Below are positions 1 to 5,954 of a stretch of 9,720 bases of DNA, piece after piece. The stretch's first letter is position 1. Each line of letters starts with the position of its first letter. This DNA is from an uncultured Eubacteriales bacterium (GTDB lineage Bacteria > Bacillota > Clostridia > Oscillospirales > Oscillospiraceae). A model generated the notes under the pieces. It was not told the origin of the DNA. It did not search any database and was given only the letters and a program-made list of their open reading frames with translations. Where the stretch lies: the NCBI GenBank assembly GCA_900554855.1, contig USIZ01000034.1, positions 1 to 9,720 on the forward strand, written 5' to 3'. The translations under genes and the position numbers were made by a program.

Positions 1-1246
1 CGCTGACGAGAGGCTCCAGTTCGCAGTGCGTGGCGGGGCGGTCATACCGCGAGACGGGGGAAATGGTGCGCTCGCGGTAGTCCGACCCGTAGAGGGTCTG
101 AAGCGTGTGCAGGGTGGGGGCGTCCCCGGGGCGAAAGGCCACCGTCATCGGGAAGCCGGCGAGTCCGGCGGTGGCCAGATGTTCGTTGAACTGAGGGGCC
201 AGACCGTAGAGCTGCTCCAGACTCTGCGTGGTGAGAAGCAGCTGAAGGCCGGCCTCCCGGCCAAGGGTGGCGGCCTGAAAGAGGCCGAAGTCGGCGCTCC
301 TTCCGCCGTCGGCCAGCTTGTCCACCTCGTCCAGCACCATGAGGAGCGGGGCGGAGACGGCGCAGCGGTTGGACAGCTTCTCATCCTTGAGCTTCTTGAG
401 AAAGTAGACCATGAACGGACGGCTGATCTCGGCGGAGGCGAGGTCGTAAACGAGAAACAGATTCTGCCCCTCTGTGCGCAGAAAATCGTGGATGGTATCC
501 TGACCGTCGGCGCAGAAGGCACCGGAAAACTGTTCCAGCGCCGTGTGGAGGAAAAACATCACGTCGCCGGAGCGCCGGGTGGGCTGATAGCTCTTTGCGT
601 TTGCGCTGTCATAGCCGTAAATGCGCTTCAAAAGGCCGTGGTTTTGCGGATGCGCGGCGAGATAGGACAGCAGATCGGATACCGACTGCTGACGCAGGGC
701 GCCGATCAGCTCGCGGTTTGAGGTGTTTTCCCGGGTGCAGTCCACAACAACGCGCAGCACGCCGGAAAAGGTATCCCGGGCGGCGGCGATCCAGCTCAGG
801 TTCTGCCCGGCCGCAGTCAGCTGTTCGCGGAACAGAAACTCGCTGATCTGCCGGATCTCGGCCTCGCGGTCGGCGGACTGACGGATCTCTCGGATCATGT
901 TCCAGCGAAACAGAGCGCGGGGCGGAAGGCCGTCCGCCCGATAGGAGATGAGCTTGTCCCCGGGGCGGAAAAAGCGGTTGACATAGGTGGCCTTGAGCTC
1001 AAAGAACACGGCCTTTCGCTGCGGATTTGAGAGCAGCAGCGCCGCGGCGGGTGCGGTGAAGAAGCAGGTCTTTCCGGTGCCCGTCACGCCGACGGTCAGG
1101 ATATTCACGCCCTCCGGCACCGGCACCGAGACGGCCGCGCCGCCGTCCAGCTCGGCGGCCAGTCCGCCCCCGATGCCCTGCGGCCAGCGGGGAAGTGCCT
1201 GTGCCTGAAGGTCGGCCTCCATGCGGGGCGGAATCTCGTAGCGCAT
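1..1246 (-). CDS. TraD/TrwB/VirD4-like type IV coupling ATPase, 3' end outside window
   Basis: I translated this frame by hand: 415 codons are open from the ATG to the left edge with no stop, so the C-terminus is missing. Seen: Walker A GVTGTGKT at residues 53-60; Walker B LLMVLDE at 301-307 with the Asp-Glu pair; TTQS at 339-342, where VirD4/TraD proteins have a glutamine motif; and an FELKATYVNRFFRPGD stretch (82-97) followed by FRWNMIREI (113-121), like the segment after Walker A in TrwB/TraD AAD-binding domains. Family knowledge: these hexameric ATPases pump DNA or protein substrates to a type IV secretion channel. Odd: only 52 residues precede Walker A and none form a membrane segment, so this is a soluble form. 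The ATG was chosen because AGGAG (1262-1258) lies 11 nt upstream. The nuclease-like gene ends 28 nt upstream, so the two are probably one operon. A HerA-type translocase of a defence system is an alternative. Confidence 0.8.
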   Translation of the reverse strand, partial: MRYEIPPRMEADLQAQALPRWPQGIGGGLAAELDGGAAVSVPVPEGVNILTVGVTGTGKTCFFTAPAAALLLSNPQRKAVFFELKATYVNRFFRPGDKLISYRADGLPPRALFRWNMIREIRQSADREAEIRQISEFLFREQLTAAGQNLSWIAAARDTFSGVLRVVVDCTRENTSNRELIGALRQQSVSDLLSYLAAHPQNHGLLKRIYGYDSANAKSYQPTRRSGDVMFFLHTALEQFSGAFCADGQDTIHDFLRTEGQNLFLVYDLASAEISRPFMVYFLKKLKDEKLSNRCAVSAPLLMVLDEVDKLADGGRSADFGLFQAATLGREAGLQLLLTTQSLEQLYGLAPQFNEHLATAGLAGFPMTVAFRPGDAPTLHTLQTLYGSDYRERTISPVSRYDRPATHCELEPLVS

Positions 1247-1274
1247 TGGTGAGCATGCTCCTTTCAAACATCGT

Positions 1275-2006
1275 TCAGTCCGGGTCCGGATCGGGGTCGG
1301 AGTCCGCCTCGGCCTCCGCTGCGGCGTCCGGTGCCGTAGAGGAATCCGTTCTGCTGTCCGCGTCGGCGGAGCACTCCGGGTCGCCGGATGCCGTATCCGG
1401 CTCCGGCAGAGCGCCGCTGAAGTCGGCGGACGCATAGGTGTCGGCGATCGAGGGCAGCTCTGCGTCGGTGGCCTCCATCAGTTCGGCGTAGCTTTCGGGC
1501 GACATGGAGGCCCGGAGCGCGTCCCCCGGGTTGGGGGCGTCGATGGCGTCGGGCAGGGAGGCGGAGATGGCCTCCATTTCGGCCTGCTCAGCGTAGCCGA
1601 TGTTGGCAAAGCTGTGGTGGATGCTCTCCACATGGCCGTCCGGGTAGGTGACGGTATCGGAGATCAGGAACGCCTCCGGCGTCTTGCTGTCCGGTGGGCC
1701 GTTGACCACCACTGTCTTGACGCTGTCAATGGAGGCGCCGCTGCGCAGGGCGGCGGTCTCGCCGCGCTCCACGGCGCGCATTGCGCCGCGGTTCACGTCT
1801 CTGTGCTGGGCGCTGATGTTGTCGCGGCCGTTGCCGCCGCCGAGCGAACTGGCGTTGTTATGGCCGCGCTCATATTCGGAGGACGGGTAGGATGCGTCGC
1901 GCTGCGGCATATGGTGGTGATCTCCGGGAGTGATCTCGAGGGGGCCTGCCCAGATGCGGTTTCCCGTTTCGGGATCAATATAAGAATATTCGGGATGATG
2001 CGCCAT
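1275..2006 (-). CDS. putative beta-beta-alpha-metal DNA/RNA non-specific endonuclease with acidic tail
   Basis: 243 residues. Residues 40-80 match the core pattern of Endonuclea_NS_2-type nucleases: ERGH (46-49, H49 the expected general base), a glycine-rich SLGGGNG stretch (54-60), DNISAQ (62-67), then VNRG (71-74, N72 the expected metal-ligand Asn) and E80 in the following helix. A further beta region (97-135) resembles the rest of that domain. Such nucleases cut DNA and/or RNA and are often toxin warheads in Bacillota. From about residue 200 to the end the protein is acidic and low-complexity, with one Arg, no Lys, and DPDPDPD as the last residues. There is no signal peptide or membrane segment. 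The start has an ideal AAGGAGG (2021-2015) 8 nt before the ATG. A small hairpin, GCACG/CGTGC (2026-2040), sits just upstream of it. No separate immunity gene lies between this gene and the ATPase gene. Activity and target are inferred from motifs only. Confidence 0.68.
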   Translation of the reverse strand: MAHHPEYSYIDPETGNRIWAGPLEITPGDHHHMPQRDASYPSSEYERGHNNASSLGGGNGRDNISAQHRDVNRGAMRAVERGETAALRSGASIDSVKTVVVNGPPDSKTPEAFLISDTVTYPDGHVESIHHSFANIGYAEQAEMEAISASLPDAIDAPNPGDALRASMSPESYAELMEATDAELPSIADTYASADFSGALPEPDTASGDPECSADADSRTDSSTAPDAAAEAEADSDPDPDPD

Positions 2007-2169
2007 AGTGAATTCCTCCTTGCCGGCACGAAAGACGTGCTTCTCCGGTCAATAATATGGTAGCATTTTGTCCGTCGCGGGTCTAACAACCGCAGGTTTG
2101 ATTTTTCCGGCGCACGCCTGCGGCCCGAGCCGGTTTTCCCGCGGCGGAATTTGCCCGTTCGACAGAATG

Positions 2170-2215
2170 AGCCCCGGGCGGAGGAGGTTCCTCCGCCCGG
2201 GGCTTTCGATTTTTT
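2170..2215 (+). terminator. 16-bp GC-rich hairpin with U-tract in plus direction
   Basis: Arms 2170-2185 and 2189-2204 pair perfectly around a 3-nt loop, and TTTCGATTTTTT follows on the plus strand. It therefore reads as an intrinsic terminator for plus-strand transcription, yet both flanking genes are on the minus strand. On the minus strand the A-tract precedes the stem and no T-run follows. It lies 25 nt past the permease stop and may still protect the 3' end or slow read-through into the nuclease gene. In the rest of 2007-2229 I see only the ribosome binding site and small hairpin of the nuclease gene, and no convincing promoter. Confidence 0.6.
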
Positions 2216-2229
2216 GGCTTCAATATGGC

Positions 2230-3660
2230 TTATCCGAACACTGCCGAGGCCAGGGGGTAGACCAGCGTCAGGCAGGCCAGAAGAGACAGGACGAGAAAGA
2301 CAAGGTTGGCCTTCAGCACACCGCGCACGCTCACATGGCCGGGCCCGAAGAGCAGGGGCGCAGGGGCGCAGGCAGAGGGGGTCAGCGAGGCCATGGAGGC
2401 CGCGGTGCCGATGACGGCGGCAAAAGCGCCCAGATGCAGGCCGAAGCCGGAGAGCAGGGCCAGACCGATGTTGAAGAACAGTACCATAGTCACCACATTG
2501 GAGAGGAAATTCGTCATGATGAGCGCCGCCACGGCCAGCAGAGCCAGCGTGGCAAAGGGGCTGAACCCCTGAAAGACCGGCTGGAGCAGGCCGCTGAGCC
2601 AGGCACTGATGCCGGTGGCCTCGGAGGAGAAGGGGGTGGACATGACGCACACCACGCCGGCGAACAGAATGGCCGGGAGCGGGAGCGTCTTGCAGGCCGC
2701 CTGGAAGTCCAGCACCGGCTTGCCGTCCACCGGGATCAGGCACAGCGCGCACACGGCCAGAATGGCGGGGACGACCACGCCGATTTGGGACCAGAAGGCG
2801 AACTGAGTCGGCAGGACGGACTTGCCGATCTCCGGCAGCAGGATCGCGGCGATGGCCAGCAGGAATACCGCAGCGGTGATCTTCCCTTTTTTGCTCAGCC
2901 GTTCCGGCTTCAGCGCGGCGGGGTCAAAGGCCAGAAACGCGCTGGCGTCGGGCCGCCAGATCACCACGGCGATCATCATGGCGAGGAACATGACAACGGC
3001 AAAGGGGATGCCCACGCTGAGCCACTGGGCATAGGACACGGTGATGCCCAGCTGAGCCTCGATCATGCCGATGAGGATGAGCACCGGGGCGTGGGCGATG
3101 GGGGAGGCGATGGAGATGACCACATTGCACCACAGGATGCCGATGAACATACAGGCGTAGAAGGGATCCCCCTTCTTCATGCCGATCTTCTCGGCCAGTG
3201 CGGAGGCAAGGCCGACGTAAATGACCGCCAGAGACAGGTTGTCCACAAACATGCCGATCACGAGGTTGGAGAGGAAGAACAGCCCCAGAAATACCAGCGG
3301 CCGCCCCCGGGCGATCCTGCGGGAGACAAACCAGCATGCGGCCCGGTCAATGAGGCCGGTCTCCTTCAGGGCGTAGTTCAGGATGGAGAACACGATCATG
3401 GTGATGACCGCGAAGTGGCCCATGGAACCCGCCCACACCTCGGTGGGCGTCATGGCGCCGGTGAGGATCAGCAGGCCGAGAAACAGCAGGGCGCACCAGC
3501 CGGTGTTGACCGTCAGCCACAGGTACAGGGTGGGAATGGTGACGGCCAGCACCCGGACGCCCAGGTCGGTGAGCCCGTTGACGGGGTGCAGGCCGAAGCC
3601 GATCAGAAGCCCCAGGATCAGGGCGATTCCGACGTGGAAACAGGTCTTGTTTTTGCACAT
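2230..3660 (-). CDS. SLC13/DASS-family membrane permease
   Basis: 476 residues, hydrophobic almost throughout, with roughly 11-13 membrane segments, the usual length for the divalent anion:sodium symporter (SLC13, ion-transporter superfamily) group. Seen: two related re-entrant-loop signatures in the two halves, VDNLSLAV (139-146) and TNFLSNVVT (383-391). The second resembles the SNT sodium/substrate motif of DASS carriers. A small-residue-rich ASMASLTPSACAPA segment (421-434) follows. Family members take up dicarboxylates, citrate, sulfate or related anions with sodium; the substrate cannot be told from sequence. The ATG is supported by AGAGGAAG about 7 nt upstream. The MetE-like gene lies 122 nt upstream on the same strand, with a hairpin and no obvious promoter between, so co-transcription with partial read-through is plausible. 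Membership of another IT-superfamily branch (ArsB/NhaD-like) is possible. Confidence 0.82.
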   Translation of the reverse strand: MCKNKTCFHVGIALILGLLIGFGLHPVNGLTDLGVRVLAVTIPTLYLWLTVNTGWCALLFLGLLILTGAMTPTEVWAGSMGHFAVITMIVFSILNYALKETGLIDRAACWFVSRRIARGRPLVFLGLFFLSNLVIGMFVDNLSLAVIYVGLASALAEKIGMKKGDPFYACMFIGILWCNVVISIASPIAHAPVLILIGMIEAQLGITVSYAQWLSVGIPFAVVMFLAMMIAVVIWRPDASAFLAFDPAALKPERLSKKGKITAAVFLLAIAAILLPEIGKSVLPTQFAFWSQIGVVVPAILAVCALCLIPVDGKPVLDFQAACKTLPLPAILFAGVVCVMSTPFSSEATGISAWLSGLLQPVFQGFSPFATLALLAVAALIMTNFLSNVVTMVLFFNIGLALLSGFGLHLGAFAAVIGTAASMASLTPSACAPAPLLFGPGHVSVRGVLKANLVFLVLSLLACLTLVYPLASAVFG

Positions 3661-3692
3661 TGGGGATCTTCCTCTCTCAAAAAGGGTGCAGA

Positions 3693-3740
3693 AAAGCAGG
3701 GAACACGGCTGGGGGTGCCGGTTTCCGTGTTCCCTGCTTT
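3693..3740 (-). terminator. 16-bp hairpin between MetE-like and permease genes (terminator or attenuator)
   Basis: Arms 3693-3708 and 3725-3740 pair perfectly around a 16-nt loop. In the minus direction the stem is followed by TTTTCTGCACCCTTTTT, a short and interrupted U-tract. It lies 42 nt past the MetE-like stop and ends 32 nt before the permease start codon. It may be a leaky terminator that lowers permease expression, or a leader structure. I see no clear promoter between the hairpin and either gene. Confidence 0.65.
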
Positions 3741-3782
3741 GATTGGGTATTGCGGTGTTGATTCAGTGGAACGATATGGCGC

Positions 3783-4898
3783 TCAGCCCCAGACTTCCTG
3801 GGCGATCTCTTTTACCAGCGCCAGCTTCTTCCACTGGTCCTCGTCGGTGACCAGATTGCCCTCCTCGGTGGAGGCGAAGCCGCACTGGGGGCTCAGGGCC
3901 AGCTGATCCAGCGGCACATACTTGGCCGCCTCGCGGATGCGGGCGATGACGTCCTCCTTGTTCTCCAGCCTGGCGTCCTTAGAGGTGACCAGACCCAGCA
4001 CGACCTTCTGCTTGCCGATATAGCGCAGGGGCTCGAAGCCGCCGGCGCGGTCGCTGTCATACTCCAGGAAGAAGCCGTCCACATTGCAGTGGCCGAACAG
4101 GATCTCCGCCACCGGCTCATAGCCGCCGGAGGAGGACCAGGTGGAGCGGAAGTTGCCGCGGCAGATGTGCATGGTGACGGTCATGTCCTCGGGCTTGGCC
4201 TCCAGCACCTTGTTGAGCACATAGACATACTTGCGGCCCACCTCGTCCACGTCGATGCCGCGCTCGGCATAGGCCTTGCGCTTCTCGGCGGAGCAGAACT
4301 CGCCCCAGGAGGTGTCGTCCAGCTGGAGGTAGCGGCAGCCGGCGGCATAAAACGCCTTCACGGCCTTCTGATAGGCGGCGGCCAGATCGTCCAGCAGCAC
4401 CTGCTCGTCCTTGTAGCGCTCGATGGGCTGGTAGTTGGGTTCGCGGACGCAGCAGATCAGGTGGAGCATGGAGGGGGAGGGGATGCACTGCTTGGGCTGG
4501 ACGCCGGGGGCGGTGACGCTTTGCAGGAAGCGGAAGTGCTTCAGGAAGGGGTGATCGTCCGGGAAGTCCAGTTTGTCCACGATCCGGACGGTCTCCGCCT
4601 TGGGCTGGAAGCCCTGAAAGGCCACGGAGAAGTGCTCCGACTTGACCTTCTGAGCGCCGGTCAGCCCCCAGAGAAAGTCCAAGTGCCAGAAGGAGCGGCG
4701 GTACTCGCCGTCGGTGACGGCCTTCAGGCCGACAGTCTCCTCTTTCTGTACCAGGGTGTGGATCTCGGCGTCCTCGACCTGGGCCAGCTCCTCGGCGGAG
4801 ATGGCACCGGATTCAAACCTGGCGCGGGCTTCGTGGATGGCGGCGGTACGCAGAAAGCTGCCGACAATATCATAGCGATAGGGAGCGGGATTTTTCAT
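3783..4898 (-). CDS. cobalamin-independent methionine synthase-like methyltransferase (YxjG/YxjH type)
   Basis: 371 residues, the size of the short MetE-like proteins (Bacillus YxjG/YxjH) that contain only the catalytic C-terminal barrel of MetE. Seen: the N-terminal VGSFLR (12-17); a LQLDD segment (191-195) as in the substrate pocket; and all four zinc ligands in order, H244 and C246 (MHICRGN), E279 (FFLEYDS) and C339 (SPQCGF). Full MetE transfers a methyl group from methyltetrahydrofolate polyglutamate to homocysteine in the cytosol. The methyl donor of these short forms is less certain and may be another methyl carrier or a different thiol acceptor. The start has AAAGGA 9 nt upstream, and a good promoter lies about 52 nt before the ATG. 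The SLC13 permease follows on the same strand, suggesting uptake of an acid linked to this methyl transfer, but that link is inference. Confidence 0.88.
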   Translation of the reverse strand: MKNPAPYRYDIVGSFLRTAAIHEARARFESGAISAEELAQVEDAEIHTLVQKEETVGLKAVTDGEYRRSFWHLDFLWGLTGAQKVKSEHFSVAFQGFQPKAETVRIVDKLDFPDDHPFLKHFRFLQSVTAPGVQPKQCIPSPSMLHLICCVREPNYQPIERYKDEQVLLDDLAAAYQKAVKAFYAAGCRYLQLDDTSWGEFCSAEKRKAYAERGIDVDEVGRKYVYVLNKVLEAKPEDMTVTMHICRGNFRSTWSSSGGYEPVAEILFGHCNVDGFFLEYDSDRAGGFEPLRYIGKQKVVLGLVTSKDARLENKEDVIARIREAAKYVPLDQLALSPQCGFASTEEGNLVTDEDQWKKLALVKEIAQEVWG

Positions 4899-4957
4899 GG
4901 GATACAGTCCTTTCTATTTTACGGAAGAGCCAGAGCTCGCTTGTTTTCGCGTATTTT

Positions 4958-4986
4958 AGTATACAAACGGACGGCCTGTCTGTAAA
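4958..4986 (-). promoter_or_regulatory. sigma-70-type promoter of the MetE-like gene
   Basis: Read on the minus strand, a -35 TTTACA (4986-4981) and a -10 TATACT (4963-4958) are separated by exactly 17 bp. Each matches the consensus at five of six positions. The expected transcript start is near 4951, giving a leader of about 52 nt. I see no S-box, T-box or other known methionine riboswitch in this short leader. Confidence 0.72.
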
Positions 4987-5041
4987 ATACGGAAATCATG
5001 CGGCCTTCCATAGGAAAAAACTATATCGCTGCTGCCGCGTT

Positions 5042-5098
5042 GAAAAAACAAAAGGGGTTTGCAGATTTGCGGTGTACCTTCGCAAATCTGCAAACCCC
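5042..5098 (-). terminator. intrinsic terminator of the TetR-family gene
   Basis: An 18-bp perfect stem (5054-5071 with 5081-5098) has a 9-nt loop and is followed on the minus strand by TTTTGTTTTTT. It lies 47 nt past the repressor stop codon and upstream of the MetE-like promoter, so it insulates the two transcription units. Confidence 0.9.
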
Positions 5099-5145
5099 AT
5101 TTTATTCCGGCAGTATTTACACGCTTCTGCCCAGCGCCCGCTAAA

Positions 5146-5733
5146 TCACGCTTCCGGCTCGTCCATGGCGCTGTGGAGGACGCTGATGATCATGCGATAG
5201 ATGAGGGCGGCCATATAGTCGGGCGTTTTGTCGCCCAGTCGGCCGGACAGCCACGCCTTGATGACGCCGACGCATCCGGTGAGGCAGAAGGAATAGGCGC
5301 AGGCCAGATCGGCGTCCCGCTCGGGAAAGCTCTTTTTCAGCACCTTAAAGCTGTACTTGGACAGGATGGACTCGATCTTGGTGAGAAAGCCGATGTCGCC
5401 GTGGGCGCCCAGCAGGGCGGAGACAATGTCCCGGTTGTCCTCCAGAATGGAGAACACATCCTCGATGAAGGGGAAGGCCTCCTCCTCCAGCGTGCCGGCG
5501 GCGTGAGCCTGAAACGTGGTCTCCAGCTCCTCGAACAGCTCCTTTTCGATGCTGTCTAACATATTATAAATATCGGTATAGTGCAGATAGAAGGTGGAGC
5601 GGTTGATGTCCACCCGTTCCACCAGCTCCTTGACGGTGATCTCGTTGACGCTCTTTTCCTGCATCAGCTCCGCCAGCCCCTTTCGGAGCTGGGCGCGGGT
5701 CTTTCGGATGCGGCGATCCGTCTTTTCAGCCAT
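5146..5733 (-). CDS. TetR/AcrR-family transcriptional regulator
   Basis: 195 residues, a normal TetR length. The N-terminal DNA-binding domain is clear: TRAQLRKGLAELMQEK (12-27) as helix 1 and a helix-turn-helix around 32-52 with the typical ITVKELVERVDINRSTFYLHY pattern, including the YxHY-type recognition helix end. The C-terminal part (about 70-190) is helical and resembles the ligand/dimer domain of regulators that flank YhgE/Pip genes. It is transcribed divergently from the YhgE-like gene, 221 bp apart, and that spacer holds several inverted repeats, so it most likely represses the YhgE-like gene and itself. The inducer is unknown. AGGGAG lies 9 nt before the ATG. Ends at a strong terminator. 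Confidence 0.9.
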   Translation of the reverse strand: MAEKTDRRIRKTRAQLRKGLAELMQEKSVNEITVKELVERVDINRSTFYLHYTDIYNMLDSIEKELFEELETTFQAHAAGTLEEEAFPFIEDVFSILEDNRDIVSALLGAHGDIGFLTKIESILSKYSFKVLKKSFPERDADLACAYSFCLTGCVGVIKAWLSGRLGDKTPDYMAALIYRMIISVLHSAMDEPEA

Positions 5734-5810
5734 AGAACCAGACTCCCTTTCGTGAAAATGTTGAATAAAATGTGAATTTTTTTGTCTAAAACGTCAATTT
5801 GATGACACTG

Positions 5811-5917
5811 TGTTGATTAACAAACGATAATGGGCAATGTGTTGCTTGCTATTCATCTACGCTATTAGTATAATTCCTGTTGTTCAAAAAAGCAACACCA
5901 TATTGATTAAACAATAT
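5811..5917. promoter_or_regulatory. inverted-repeat cluster, candidate TetR operators
   Basis: Two sites share a TTGATTAA core followed by an ACAA-like half-site. One is TGTTGATTAACA (5811-5822), upstream of the plus-strand promoter. The other is ATATTG-ATTAAA-CAATAT (5900-5917), downstream of its start point. Between them are GCAA-TGTG-TTGC (5834-5845), abutting the -35, and TGTTG...CAACA (5878-5882 with 5893-5897), at the transcript start. A possible minus-strand -35 for the repressor, TTGACG, is at 5797-5792, but no good -10 was found. Which repeat the repressor binds is inference. Confidence 0.55.
5846..5874 (+). promoter_or_regulatory. promoter of the YhgE/Pip-family gene
   Basis: The -35 TTGCTA (5846-5851, four of six consensus) and a perfect -10 TATAAT (5869-5874) are 17 bp apart. 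Expected start near 5881, a leader of about 74 nt. The promoter is bracketed by candidate operators, consistent with repression by the divergent TetR protein. A CCTGTTG/CAACAGG pair (5876-5882 with 5930-5936) could fold the leader. Confidence 0.7.
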
Positions 5918-5954
5918 CGCGTCATAACGCAACAGGAAAGGAGAGGATCATCAA

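Noticed and set aside
26..721. A 231-codon open frame on the plus strand at the left edge.
   Set aside because: It is antisense to the ATPase reading frame, which is open for 415 codons and has Walker A, Walker B and TTQS motifs.
999..1271. A 90-codon minus-strand frame starting just after the ribosome binding site of the ATPase gene.
   Set aside because: Arg/Gly-rich shadow frame. The next ATG, at 1246, opens the frame with the ATPase motifs and has better Shine-Dalgarno spacing.
1793..2752. A 319-codon minus-strand frame spanning the permease end and the nuclease start.
   Set aside because: It crosses two real genes out of frame and shows no domain, only Arg/Pro/Gly-rich shadow sequence.
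2068..3906. A 612-codon open frame on the plus strand across the permease gene.
   Set aside because: Low-complexity Gln/Gly/His/Asp composition, no ribosome binding site, and it lies antisense to a clear SLC13 permease.
4089..4985. A 298-codon open frame on the plus strand opposite the MetE-like gene.
   Set aside because: Gly/Ala/Leu/Val mirror composition without a recognisable domain; the opposite strand carries all the catalytic MetE residues.
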